A DNA stretch of 64,000 nucleotides from Actinomycetaceae bacterium zg-1166 (lineage in GTDB: Bacteria; Actinomycetota; Actinomycetes; Actinomycetales; Actinomycetaceae): positions 1,178,001 to 1,242,000 of the forward strand of contig CP064953.1 of NCBI GenBank assembly GCA_015679245.1, written 5' to 3'. Positions 9,018 through 17,650 of the stretch are shown in pieces (the first letter of the stretch is position 1; every line of letters starts with the position of its first letter). The position numbers and the translations under genes were made by a program. Below the pieces are notes generated by a model that saw only the letters and a list, made by a program, of their open reading frames with translations, was not told the DNA's origin and did not search any database.

Positions 9018-10142
9018 CTACAAAGAGCGCTCCCCTGTGAAGATATCTCGGAGAAAGGCAAGCTGTTCGAGACGTTCAGATTCGGATTTTCTGTTCTCTG
9101 TGCTATTGACACTGCCGGAACGAAGAGCACGCGAGCGCGCGTAGCCCAGCTGAATAAGCTCCTCTTGGAAGCGCTGCATAGCCACGCGACCAGTTTGAGG
9201 ATCCTCGCCTCGCTGTTCAGCCATCGAATATGCCCAGGACTGGGCGTTTCGCCTGGTAGGCATAACTTGAATCATCTCAAATTCACTTTGTGTGATCCAC
9301 CCGGCCTCAAGATAGTCGGTGAGTCCTGAAACAACCTCGTGTTTCTCCCGTTCGCGTACATACTTCACCACGCAGAAGCCCGTCGCGTACACGGGAATCT
9401 GAAAGAAGAATCGTACCCCTGAACTCATATTCATAATCGCGGAATAATTATGGAGAGCATGGAGAAGCATGGCGCCAGCAAATCCAAGATAGGGCAAATA
9501 CTGCATTCGCTCTGCTCGCATTTCATAAGCCCATCCCACACCAAGACCCGTCACAGCTGTCGCAATGGGGTGAACGAAAGGATTCTCCAATGCCCTCCCC
9601 TGGAAAATCTGAGTGATATCGTCGAAGTACATACTGAAATAGAGGATGTTTTCTGTGAAAGCGAAACCTAGTCCAATGAGCATTCCGTAGACGAGTCCAT
9701 CCACAGGGCCGTTAAAATAGGAACGGAAGTATTTCAGGATAACGAGAATACCGATCCCTTTTGTGATCTCTTCTACAATCGGAGCAGAAACCACGTATTG
9801 GATCATCGTGCCAGAGAGAGAAAAATTCTGGGAGAGCCACTGAAGTTCTTTCTCTATCACAGGGTTGCCCAAAAGGGCAGCGAAAGCTGCCACTCCTGCG
9901 CCCCAACCGAAGGCGAGGATATACATTGCACGAGGCTCTGGCTCCCATTGATCGATCCATCGGATGACTTGAACAATCACCACTACGGGAAAGAGGGCAA
10001 GAAGAACTGACGTGATTACTACCTCTGGCCCCTTATGCACTGCGAGTGGCAAGACATACATAAATGCCGCAACGGCGAGAAAAACGATGAGTACAAAAGC
10101 CCAGGTGAAATCGAAGGAGCGAAGACTATAGTTTCGGCGCAT
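9018..10142 (-). CDS. PrsW family intramembrane metalloprotease
   Basis: PrsW-type proteins cleave membrane anti-sigma factors in Bacillus. This 374-residue protein has about eight hydrophobic segments. Conserved motifs include WEPEP (about 66), APIVEEITKG (EE-xx-K, about 135-144), GLGFAFTENILY and FVHPIATAVTGLG plus a later LLHALHN (metal-binding histidines). The C-terminal 90 residues are cytoplasmic and charged. It lies 23 bases downstream of the LemA-like gene. No candidate anti-sigma factor is encoded nearby. Confidence 0.85.
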   Translation of the reverse strand: MRRNYSLRSFDFTWAFVLIVFLAVAAFMYVLPLAVHKGPEVVITSVLLALFPVVVIVQVIRWIDQWEPEPRAMYILAFGWGAGVAAFAALLGNPVIEKELQWLSQNFSLSGTMIQYVVSAPIVEEITKGIGILVILKYFRSYFNGPVDGLVYGMLIGLGFAFTENILYFSMYFDDITQIFQGRALENPFVHPIATAVTGLGVGWAYEMRAERMQYLPYLGFAGAMLLHALHNYSAIMNMSSGVRFFFQIPVYATGFCVVKYVREREKHEVVSGLTDYLEAGWITQSEFEMIQVMPTRRNAQSWAYSMAEQRGEDPQTGRVAMQRFQEELIQLGYARSRALRSGSVNSTENRKSESERLEQLAFLRDIFTGERSL

Positions 10143-10165
10143 CGGGGATAGTTCGTCTTCCGGTA

Positions 10166-10807
10166 TTATTCGTCGTCAATATCAACAGTTTGAGGAAGCG
10201 GAGCGCGCCCGGCGATGAAGAAGATTCGTACAATAATCCCCCGACGCACATCGTGAATTCGTGAAACATGAGAGTTATGGAAAGAACGGGTCATTCGCAC
10301 ATCCAAACGCGCCCGTTCGAGCTTCTCGTAGAGGGAACAAATCTCTTCTCCTTCTTCACAGCTTTCCACGGCGGTGGAGAGTTCTTCTTCGGTGAGTTCA
10401 TCCACTGTGAGACGTAATGTGCGCGAAAGGGTAGATTCGAGGGAACGACGATCCACTCCCTCTTTCCTTGGGGTGGTGATCTGCGCAGGGGAAGCCTCAA
10501 CGAGGGAATGGCTCTGAGAGGAAAGTTCGATCGTATCCAGGCCATCATCCACAAGTGGAAGCATCGAGGCACTTTGACAGGCTTCAGCAGCGTCGATAAG
10601 GAGAATAGAACTCGCCACGTCAAGAACTCCCAAATCAGCGAACTCGTGCGCATAGCGCGCCCGAGCATTGAGCGCATGGGCGAGGGCAAGTCGCGATTTC
10701 ACCACAGTACGGTTAAGACGGTCTATACGCCGAGCCATGAGAGTGAAATCGACCGCACATACCACCACAATAAGAAGGATAGCTCCCAGGAGATACGGCC
10801 AGATCAT
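10166..10807 (-). CDS. LemA-like membrane-anchored protein
   Basis: The 213-residue protein has one N-terminal helix (YLLGAILLIVVVCAVDFTL), a helical region (IDRLNRTVVKSRLALAHALNARA) and a C-terminal segment RMTRSFHNSHVSRIHDVRRG followed by AGRAPLPQTVDIDDE. This resembles the LemA-like proteins that follow pimA in many actinobacteria. The function is unknown. Its start overlaps the pimA stop by four bases, so it is translated together with the PIM pathway. Confidence 0.7.
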   Translation of the reverse strand: MIWPYLLGAILLIVVVCAVDFTLMARRIDRLNRTVVKSRLALAHALNARARYAHEFADLGVLDVASSILLIDAAEACQSASMLPLVDDGLDTIELSSQSHSLVEASPAQITTPRKEGVDRRSLESTLSRTLRLTVDELTEEELSTAVESCEEGEEICSLYEKLERARLDVRMTRSFHNSHVSRIHDVRRGIIVRIFFIAGRAPLPQTVDIDDE

Positions 10808-11931
10808 TCGTCTAACTCCATCTTCTCAGCACGAATTGCATTCTCGTAAACCGCGAAAATCTGCGAGGCAACAGTGGACCAGTCATAGCGGTGAGCTTCA
10901 CGCCGTGCTCGCGCAACGGTTTCGTCACGTTTAGCAGGATCGCTGAGTTCGCGAACCACCACCTCAGCGAGGTTAGTATCGTCATCGTTGGAGAAATGCG
11001 CTCCAAAAGCTCCCGAGTTAAGGACAGCTCTGAAGGCCGGAATATCCGAAGCAACAACGAAGCTACCAGCGCTCATTGCTTCGATGAGGATAATGCCGAA
11101 AGATTCCCCTCCTGTATTGGGAGCGAGGTATATATCCACTGAGGAGAGAAGAGCTGCTTTGTCCTCTTCGCTCACCGCACCAAGGAAAGTAACAGCCTGA
11201 GCGTGCGAGCCAAACAACGCTCGTGCTTCCTCGATATCACCTCGCCCAGCAACATAGAGGTGCACGCCAGGAACAGTTTCACGGATCGTTGAGAAGGCAC
11301 GTGCCACCACGGGAAGACCTTTGCGAGGTTCGTCAAGTCTGCCGAGAAAGCCGAGTGTCGGACGCTCATTCGTGCCAGTAAAACGGATATCAGGCTCAGC
11401 TTTCTCAAAGGAGGCAGTGTAGACCCCGTTGGGGATGATGAAAGCATCCCCACCTAGGTACTGCACCGCAGTGCGTCGTGCTTCTTGAGAAACGGCGATC
11501 CGAGACTGAATTTTTTCCAGAACCCTACGCAGGAGAGGTGCAGCCAAATCGAAGGCACGTGACTTGTCGAGAGCGGTATGAAAAGTTGAGACTACCGGGC
11601 ATTCGGCGCTCATGAGTGCAAGCATCGAAAGCGAAGGAATAAAAGGTTCATGCACGTGCAAAATATCGAAGTTACCTTTGCGTAACCAAGCGCGTACCTG
11701 ACGGGCAACCCCTGGGCCGAAGGCGAGGCGTGCCACCGAACCGTTGTATGGGATCGGGATAGCCGAACCTGTGGGGGTGAGATAGGTCGGGAGATTCTCG
11801 ATGTGCGAGGCGGGTGCAATCACCTCAACGTGGTGACCACGACGCATAAATTCCTCAGCAAGATCGCGAATATGGAATTGAACTCCACCGGGCACATCCC
11901 AGGAGTAGGGGCACGCGATACCTATGCGCAT
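10804..11931 (-). CDS. pimA: Phosphatidylinositol alpha-mannosyltransferase PimA
   Basis: PimA adds the first mannose from GDP-mannose to phosphatidylinositol on the cytoplasmic face of the membrane. The 375-residue GT4 (GT-B) protein begins MRIGIACPYSWDVPGGVQFH, including the N-terminal GGVQ loop. It has the GFLGRLDEPRKGL donor-domain segment and the E-x7-E motif GESFGIILIEAMSAG near residue 275. It overlaps patA upstream and the LemA-like gene downstream, in the standard actinobacterial order. Confidence 0.92.
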   Translation of the reverse strand: MRIGIACPYSWDVPGGVQFHIRDLAEEFMRRGHHVEVIAPASHIENLPTYLTPTGSAIPIPYNGSVARLAFGPGVARQVRAWLRKGNFDILHVHEPFIPSLSMLALMSAECPVVSTFHTALDKSRAFDLAAPLLRRVLEKIQSRIAVSQEARRTAVQYLGGDAFIIPNGVYTASFEKAEPDIRFTGTNERPTLGFLGRLDEPRKGLPVVARAFSTIRETVPGVHLYVAGRGDIEEARALFGSHAQAVTFLGAVSEEDKAALLSSVDIYLAPNTGGESFGIILIEAMSAGSFVVASDIPAFRAVLNSGAFGAHFSNDDDTNLAEVVVRELSDPAKRDETVARARREAHRYDWSTVASQIFAVYENAIRAEKMELDE

Positions 11932-13010
11932 GAGTTCTCCCCCCGATCGCGATCGGCCTTCGCCTCTGCTTCAGCAGCACGCGCACGAGCACGCGCCAAG
12001 CGCTCCGGATCGAGGTCGGACACAAAGACCTTTTGAAGCATGTGCCAATCCACCAAGGATTCGCGCAAATAAGGTTCCATAGCACTCACCCAGGCTTGCG
12101 TCATCTGGGCGACATCTTCGCTGGGAGTGAGATGAGAGGAGCGAGGAGCCTTACTCTCATTGGCTGAAACTCCGTCTTGAGCATTTTCTCTTCCAGAGGA
12201 TTCAGGCACCAGCTGCGAGCGTATGCCCGGCAAGATATCAATCCGGATACCCCAGTTACTCCCCGCTGCTTTACGCCTAGAACGCGGGAGACGCTCGTAG
12301 GAAATTGCCACAGGATAGAGCGTGGAGCCTGTGCGTTGAGCAAGGAGAGCCGGACCTGGAGCCACCATTGCGCGCACCCCTGCCAAGTCAACTTCTACAC
12401 CAGATACAGCGAGATCTCGATCAGCAAGAATTGGGGTGAAGATCGCTGATCGTGTAGCCGTTGCCTCACGCATGTCCTGTGCCAAGCGGGCGAGAGATCC
12501 TGAGCCGCGTGCAGCTGGGTAGATCCGCATTCCTACCCCTTCACGCGTATCGACGAAGAAGTGATAAAGTTCCTCCGGTTCGAGCTTTTCTGCAAGAGTA
12601 TGCACTTTGGCAAGAGCAATATTCGCCCACGCTCCAGCCAAATCCCAGTTTCCTGAATGGGTGAGTGCACCAGTGAAGGCACGCCCCGCGGCGATATCCT
12701 CGCGTATAGATTCTTCGCCTGTGATTCTCACGCGCGCAAGGATCTGTTTGGGGCTGAGCGTAGGAAGGCGAAAGACCTCATAGTAGTAGCGCATATAGGA
12801 GATCATTGCCGAACGAGCGAGGGTACGTGCCTCACGCTCATTCATCCCCGGGCGCAACCGAGCTTGGTTCTTACGCAGCTGGTGCACACGTCCAGTTGGA
12901 AGAGAGCCAGCAATGGCACCAACGAAAGTAAAAAATGCGCGTCCAAGCCCTTCGGGTAACACACCGACAAAGCCTTGGGCTAGGCGGAAGATGCGAACTG
13001 AGTTCATCAC
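11922..13010 (-). CDS. patA: Phosphatidylinositol mannoside acyltransferase PatA
   Basis: PatA acylates the mannose added by PimA, giving acylated PIM. The 362-residue protein belongs to the LpxL/HtrB-like acyltransferases, with the H-x4-D catalytic motif in LTHSGNWDLAGAW (about 113-125). An Arg-rich N-terminal region precedes it. The C-terminus is Ala/Arg-rich (RLARARARAAEAEAKADRDR). It overlaps pimA by ten bases and pgsA by four, so the three PIM steps are coupled. Confidence 0.9.
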   Translation of the reverse strand: MMNSVRIFRLAQGFVGVLPEGLGRAFFTFVGAIAGSLPTGRVHQLRKNQARLRPGMNEREARTLARSAMISYMRYYYEVFRLPTLSPKQILARVRITGEESIREDIAAGRAFTGALTHSGNWDLAGAWANIALAKVHTLAEKLEPEELYHFFVDTREGVGMRIYPAARGSGSLARLAQDMREATATRSAIFTPILADRDLAVSGVEVDLAGVRAMVAPGPALLAQRTGSTLYPVAISYERLPRSRRKAAGSNWGIRIDILPGIRSQLVPESSGRENAQDGVSANESKAPRSSHLTPSEDVAQMTQAWVSAMEPYLRESLVDWHMLQKVFVSDLDPERLARARARAAEAEAKADRDRGENSCA

Positions 13011-13645
13011 GCATCCTTACCCGCGCGAGAGGAAGCCACGGCTTGCTTTTTCACGTACACCATACGCTGAATCACTGTGACGAAAGCCGAGAGAGCAAGG
13101 AGCCACAGTGCACCCGCCATAATCCAATCTCCCAGTTCGACCCCGACAAGAAAGGTTGCCACGAGAACAACGACGAGGCGATCAGCACGTTCAGCCAACC
13201 CTACGTTTGCCGTCATTCCCAAGCCTTCGGCGCGAGCCCGTGCATAGGGAACCACCGAACCAAAAACGAGAGCAGCGAGCCCTCCCACAAGAATCCAGAC
13301 CTGGTAACGCGGATCAGCACAACGATAGGCCCATATAAGTAGCCCGCAGAAGATAGCTGCATCAGAGATCCGATCCAGTGTGGAATCGAGAAAGGCTCCC
13401 CAGAGGGAGGAGGTGCCTGTGAGACGTGCGATCTGTCCATCGAGGTTGTCGAAGATGACGAGGGCAGTGATCGTGAGAGCACCAGCAGTGAGATGATCGA
13501 AAGGTAGGAGGGTGAGGGAAGCAATCACTCCAGCAACGGTTCCGGTGATAGTGATAGTGTCAGCCGAAATATGCGCGCGTACGCAGATCCGTGCGATGGG
13601 TCCAAAGAGTACATGCGCCAGGGGGCGCCCCGATCGACTCAGCAT
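13007..13645 (-). CDS. pgsA: Phosphatidylinositol phosphate synthase (CDP-alcohol phosphotransferase)
   Basis: This integral membrane enzyme joins CDP-diacylglycerol and inositol phosphate, the first committed step to phosphatidylinositol and PIMs. The 212 residues contain several helices and the family motif D-x2-DG-x2-AR-x8-G-x3-D-x3-D, seen as DNLDGQIAR followed by GAFLDSTLD (about 69-95). The gene lies between the HIT gene and patA, as in mycobacteria. Identity as the inositol-phosphate enzyme rather than another CDP-alcohol transferase rests mainly on context. Confidence 0.9.
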   Translation of the reverse strand: MLSRSGRPLAHVLFGPIARICVRAHISADTITITGTVAGVIASLTLLPFDHLTAGALTITALVIFDNLDGQIARLTGTSSLWGAFLDSTLDRISDAAIFCGLLIWAYRCADPRYQVWILVGGLAALVFGSVVPYARARAEGLGMTANVGLAERADRLVVVLVATFLVGVELGDWIMAGALWLLALSAFVTVIQRMVYVKKQAVASSRAGKDA

Positions 13646-13765
13646 GGTTCTCGCTTTCCTGGTTCGCTCAGAAATCCACCTGTGGGAAAATTCGGTACTT
13701 GCGCACCTCGCTCCCAGTCTAGCGAGCTAGGCGGACAGAATTGAGAAGGGCAGCGAAGGCGATAA

Positions 13766-14305
13766 TCACTTTCTCCAGAAAGTGGCGAGCTGAGCACGTG
13801 TATCAGCGAGGAGAGCTGGCACTGCTTTCGTCTGGGCGACGATGGGGAAGAAATTCGCGTCTCCTCCCCAACGCGGCACGACATGCTGGTGGATATGCGC
13901 AGCAATACCGGCTCCAGCAACCTCTCCCTGATTCATTCCAAGATTGAAACCGTGGGGATGCATCGCAGCGTCAAGAGCACGCATGGCCTGCTGCGTCATC
14001 TCCCCCATCTCTGTGCGCTCCTCGTCAGTGAGGTCAGTATAGAAGGAGACGTGACGGTAGGTGCAGACGAGGAGGTGCCCCGAGTTATACGGGTAGAGGT
14101 TGAGCAGTGCAAAGCAGGTATCTCCTCTGGCAACGATAAGACCTTCCTCGTCGCTACCACTGGGTGCGTGACAGAAAGGGCATTCTTCCGTTGCTGGTGT
14201 GGAAGGCTTATTTTCACCTGCAATATAGGCTGCGCGGTGAGGCGTCCACAAACGTTGAAGACCGTCGGGATCACCAGGGAAACGTGCTGCATCGTCGATC
14301 AACAT
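13766..14305 (-). CDS. HIT family protein, diadenosine tetraphosphate phosphorylase-like
   Basis: Histidine-triad proteins hydrolyse or phosphorolyse nucleotide adducts. The 179-residue protein shows CPFC near residue 43, the NLYPYNSGHLLVCTYRHV strand region and the triad HIHQHVVPRWGGDANFFP (about 137-154). This combination, plus location beside pgsA, matches the actinobacterial Ap4A phosphorylase-like group (Rv2613c of M. tuberculosis). It lies between thrS and pgsA on the same strand. Confidence 0.88.
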   Translation of the reverse strand: MLIDDAARFPGDPDGLQRLWTPHRAAYIAGENKPSTPATEECPFCHAPSGSDEEGLIVARGDTCFALLNLYPYNSGHLLVCTYRHVSFYTDLTDEERTEMGEMTQQAMRALDAAMHPHGFNLGMNQGEVAGAGIAAHIHQHVVPRWGGDANFFPIVAQTKAVPALLADTRAQLATFWRK

Positions 14306-14424
14306 AGAAAAATCACCTCGCCTTTATCCTATCGCTGTGGTTAAAGAGAAGAGCTATCGCACTTCCCTCACGCTGCGCACAGAGTGCGGGAATAAAGAGA
14401 ATGAGAGCGCCCTCGCACGAGATG

Positions 14425-14497
14425 TCTCACTCTCAATGCTGAGGTAGGAAACAGGCAAGTCTCACCCTCAATGTTGAGCGCAGGAAAACAGGCGCAA
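14425..14497. repeat. Two-copy 35-bp tandem repeat between HIT gene and thrS
   Basis: Copy one starts TCTCACTCTCAATGCTGAGG (14425-14459) and copy two TCTCACCCTCAATGTTGAGC (from 14460). Each copy ends in an AGGAAA-ACAGGC segment. The 248-base spacer 14306-14553 holds this and no gene. Confidence 0.8.
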
Positions 14498-14553
14498 GAG
14501 AGGGAGAAAAACTCCGTCCCTCCCTCTCTCACCCACACAGCGTGTCTAAGAAC

Positions 14554-16593
14554 CTATCGTTTAAGGCGTTCACCTGCGGGATCATTCACGCGTTCGGAAA
14601 CAACGCGAACGATATGCTCCACTGCTTCCTCCACAGGCACACCGTTTTCCTGCTCACCATCACGGAAACGGAAGGAGACAGCTCCTAGCTCTACATCCTC
14701 GCCACCAGCGATGAGAGTGAAGGGAATCTTATCTTTCGAAGCGTTACGAATCTTCTTGCCGAAACGATCGTCGGAGTGATCTACCTCCACGCGGATACCC
14801 CGTACGCGCAGTTGAGTTGCCACATCGTCGACATACGAATCGAACGCTTCAGCCACCGGGATAAGCCTTGCCTGGACAGGGGCAAGCCACGCTGGGAACA
14901 CACCTCCATACTGCTCGACGATAACGCCAATAAAACGCTCAACCGCGCCGAGTTTGGCACAGTGAACCATGATTGGACGCTTGCGGGAACCATCCGAAGC
15001 GGTGTATTCGAGGCCAAAACGCTCAGGCTGGTTGAAGTCGTACTGGACAGTAGACATCTGCCAGGTACGTCCGAGCGCGTCCTTAGCCTGCACCGATACT
15101 TTTGGCCCGTAGAAGGCGGCACCGCCTGGATCGGGAACGAGATGAAGGCCGGTAGAGGCGCATGCCTCTTCCAGCACCTTTGTTGCCGTCGCCCAATCTT
15201 CATCCGAACCGATGAACTTATCCTTCTTCTTTCCATCCTCGTCGCGCGTGGAGAGCTCAAGGTAGAAATCGTTGAGCCCGAAATCGCGGAGGATCCCAAG
15301 GAAAAAATTCAGCAGCTTCGTAATCTCATCCTTAGCTTGCTCAGGAGTGCAGTAGGTATGTGAATCGTCCTGAGTAAAACCACGCATACGAGTGAGACCA
15401 TGAACCACACCAGACTTCTCGTAGCGGTAATCGTGACCCATCTCAAACAGACGCAGTGGCAGCTCACGGTAGGAACGTCCACGTGAACGGAAGATGAGAT
15501 TGTGCATGGGGCAGTTCATGGCCTTGAGATAGTAGGCTTGGCCTACTTTCGTGATATTGCCATTCTCGTCGCGCTCTTCATCCACATTCATCGGCGGGAA
15601 CATCGTATCGGCGTAGTAAGGCAAATGACCCGAGGTATGGAAAAGATCGCCTTTGGAGATCTCCGGGGTATGGACGATCTCGAAACCTTCCTCCAAGTGG
15701 CGCTTAGTCACATAATCCTCAATAACGTGACGCAGCATACCGCCCTTGGGATGGAAGAGGACGAGGCCAGGCCCGATCTCCTCAGGGAAAGAGTAGAGAT
15801 CCATCTCCGCGCCGAGTTTGCGGTGGTCGCGTTTCTCTGCTTCACGGATTCTTTCCTGGTAGGCGACGAGCTCTTCCTTGCTTGGCCAGGCAGTACCGTA
15901 GATACGCTGAAGGCCGTCGTTCGACTGGTCACCCTTCCAATAGGCAGCTGAGGCTTTCGTAAGTGCAAAGCCGTTACCGATGAGTTTCGTCGTAGGAAGA
16001 TGCGGGCCGCGGCACAGATCACTCCACGCTATCTCGCCGCTTCGCCGCACATTGTCGTAGATGGTGAGTTCGCCCTTCCCCACTTCCACTGAGGCACTTT
16101 CAGCACCGCGTCCCTTGGTTTGCACGAGTTCACACTTGTAGGGCTGGTCAGCGAGTTCAGCAACAGCTTCTTCCTCACTTACCACACGACGGACAAAGAG
16201 CTGGCCTTCCTTAACGATGCGCTTCATCTTCTTTTCGAGGTCGCGAAGAAGTTCGGGAGTCACAGCGTCGATGTTGCCAAAGTCGTAGTAGAAACCGTCG
16301 GTAATGAAGGGACCGATACCGAGGTTGACTTCGGGAAACGTCTGTTGCACCGCCTGAGCTAGGACGTGTGTAGCGCTATGCCGAAGAATGTTAAGACCAT
16401 CGTCACTCGTGATATCGACGCCCTCAATTGTGGAACCCTCGGGGAAAGTATCAAAGGGTGTGGCGAGATCTTTGAGTTCGCCGTTGACACGCATGGCGAC
16501 GATAGAGGGCGAAGCCTCGAAGAATTCGAGGCCTGTAGGCTTATCGGCAAGATCACTAGGCGCATACGAGGTTCCGTCGATCGTGATGGGCAC
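14554..16593 (-). CDS. thrS: Threonine-tRNA ligase
   Basis: ThrRS charges tRNA-Thr. From GTG 16593 the protein has 679 residues: N-terminal TGS domain ([10 protein letters not shown]), editing domain with [12 protein letters not shown], and class II catalytic core with motif 2 ([42 protein letters not shown]), motif 3, and the anticodon-binding domain. I prefer this GTG because AGGAG lies about five bases upstream; a frame opening 24 codons further upstream would translate the CTCGTATG repeat DNA. It opens the long minus-strand block running to secF. Confidence 0.95.
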   Translation of the reverse strand: MPITIDGTSYAPSDLADKPTGLEFFEASPSIVAMRVNGELKDLATPFDTFPEGSTIEGVDITSDDGLNILRHSATHVLAQAVQQTFPEVNLGIGPFITDGFYYDFGNIDAVTPELLRDLEKKMKRIVKEGQLFVRRVVSEEEAVAELADQPYKCELVQTKGRGAESASVEVGKGELTIYDNVRRSGEIAWSDLCRGPHLPTTKLIGNGFALTKASAAYWKGDQSNDGLQRIYGTAWPSKEELVAYQERIREAEKRDHRKLGAEMDLYSFPEEIGPGLVLFHPKGGMLRHVIEDYVTKRHLEEGFEIVHTPEISKGDLFHTSGHLPYYADTMFPPMNVDEERDENGNITKVGQAYYLKAMNCPMHNLIFRSRGRSYRELPLRLFEMGHDYRYEKSGVVHGLTRMRGFTQDDSHTYCTPEQAKDEITKLLNFFLGILRDFGLNDFYLELSTRDEDGKKKDKFIGSDEDWATATKVLEEACASTGLHLVPDPGGAAFYGPKVSVQAKDALGRTWQMSTVQYDFNQPERFGLEYTASDGSRKRPIMVHCAKLGAVERFIGVIVEQYGGVFPAWLAPVQARLIPVAEAFDSYVDDVATQLRVRGIRVEVDHSDDRFGKKIRNASKDKIPFTLIAGGEDVELGAVSFRFRDGEQENGVPVEEAVEHIVRVVSERVNDPAGERLKR

Positions 16594-16906
16594 CTGGACT
16601 CCTGTTCTGTGCGGGCATACGAGGGCACGCACTGGTTGTGTACGTGCATACGAAGGCGCGCACAACGGTTAGAGGCCTTCTTATCCTACTTGTCCTACTT
16701 GCCTACAGCGAACTGATGGCAGTGACCAGGCGTAGTAGCCCACGTATCAGAGCGGCGCTCACTCGACACCATTCTTCCTTTTCTGCACATATCCGCACAC
16801 CTACACCCTCGCAGGTAAGAGGTTTATCACAACGTTCATCACAAAATGGCGATACGACAGGTAGTATGGAGAGAGGGTATGGCGTCATAGGAGAAGAGGA
16901 TCTCCC
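16594..16906. other. Spacer upstream of thrS
   Basis: The 313 bases between thrS and a divergent small ORF contain the CTCGTATG repeat pair next to the thrS start, and presumably the thrS promoter. I see no gene in the remainder. Confidence 0.5.
16609..16663 (-). repeat. CTCGTATG-type repeat, two copies, upstream of thrS
   Basis: Two 24-base units, 16609-16632 and 16640-16663, match at 19 of 24 positions. On the minus strand they read GTGCGTGCCCTCGTATGCCC... and GTGCGCGCCTTCGTATGCAC.... The flanks GTGCG and CGCAC make each unit partly palindromic. Related units lie upstream of polA at 22078 onward. Confidence 0.7.
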
Positions 16907-17014
16907 ATGCTAGATCTCATCGTTGAAGCAATCGTGGACCTCTTTGCGGGTTTCTTTTTTCCGGATAGCTCACGAAAGAAGAAAAGAAAGAACAGGGAGA
17001 AGAAGCGTTTGTGA
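16907..17014 (+). CDS. Possible 35-residue amphipathic/basic small protein
   Basis: ATG 16907 opens a short frame with a hydrophobic/acidic N-terminal half (MLDLIVEAIVDLFAGFFFP) and a strongly basic tail (SSRKKKRKNREKKRL). The purine-rich stretch GGAGAAGAGG lies just upstream. The amphipathic-then-basic layout suggests a membrane-associated microprotein. It lies in front of rpmB on the same strand. No homologue is recognised, so it could be chance. Confidence 0.4.
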   Translation: MLDLIVEAIVDLFAGFFFPDSSRKKKRKNREKKRL

Positions 17015-17089
17015 GGATACTCATCATGGGGTGTGCAAACAAAGAAGGATTACACAGTAGCCGTGCGCAACACCACGTTCTGCGAAACT

Positions 17090-17118
17090 TTGAGTGCTAC
17101 ACACCAGGTAGCTATAAT
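17090..17118 (+). promoter_or_regulatory. rpmB promoter
   Basis: TTGAGT (17090-17095) and TATAAT (17113-17118) are 17 bases apart, a near-consensus housekeeping promoter. It gives an rpmB leader of about 70 bases. Confidence 0.75.
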
Positions 17119-17194
17119 CGTGTGGTTGCCGTTCTAAGAATTGGCATTAAGGAGACGCCGCTGGCGTCCCGTCAGCGAGTTGAAGGAGAAAACC

Positions 17195-17386
17195 GTGGCC
17201 TCTGTCTGTGACGTCTGCGGCAAGCACCCCGGCTTCGGCAAGAGCGTTTCGCACTCTCACGTGCGAACCAACCGTCGCTGGAATCCGAACATTCAGCGCG
17301 TGCGCGCTATCGTCAAGGGCGCCCCTAAGCGCGTCAATGTGTGCACATCCTGTCTTAAAGCTGGAAAGGTTGAGCGCGCCATCTGA
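17195..17386 (+). CDS. rpmB: 50S ribosomal protein L28, zinc-binding type
   Basis: L28 is a small large-subunit ribosomal protein. The start is GTG 17195 with AAGGAG six bases upstream (17183-17188), giving 63 residues beginning with ASVCDVCGKHPGFGK after the initiator. The two pairs CDVC and CTSC form a zinc knuckle, so this is the zinc-containing (C+) paralogue. Actinobacteria often carry a zinc-free copy elsewhere under Zur control; no Zur-like site was recognised here. The gene is monocistronic, with its own promoter and terminator. Confidence 0.95.
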   Translation: MASVCDVCGKHPGFGKSVSHSHVRTNRRWNPNIQRVRAIVKGAPKRVNVCTSCLKAGKVERAI

Positions 17387-17401
17387 GTGCGAAGAAACGT
17401 C

Positions 17402-17435
17402 AAGGTGGGCTGGTTTTACCAGCCCACCTTTTTGT
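17402..17435 (+). terminator. rpmB rho-independent terminator
   Basis: AAGGTGGGCTGG (17402-17413) pairs perfectly with CCAGCCCACCTT (17419-17430) around a five-base loop and is followed by TTTG: a canonical terminator 15 bases after the rpmB stop. Confidence 0.92.
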
Positions 17436-17567
17436 TTACTCTTGCGCCTTCTTTGTTATTGCGGCCTCGTAAAACTCTGTGAAGTTTCGGGTTAAAGACC
17501 AAAAAGTGTGCCCGTGATTAGGCTTATTAGCCTTCACCCCTATAAAGACGCTAAAACTACAACACAT

Positions 17568-17610
17568 GAGCAAGGGCGCGGGAAAGAATTTCTTTCCCGC
17601 GCCCTTGCTC
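17568..17610 (-). terminator. Perfect 20-bp hairpin downstream of rpsA
   Basis: GAGCAAGGGCGCGGGAAAGA (17568-17587) and its exact complement (17591-17610) flank a three-base loop. It lies 40 bases after the rpsA stop between convergent rpmB and rpsA. On the minus strand a T-rich stretch follows a little later. It is most likely the rpsA terminator, possibly acting in both directions. Confidence 0.8.
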
Positions 17611-17650
17611 TAGATAACCTGAGCCGATCAGCTCAGACTAGACCCACACT

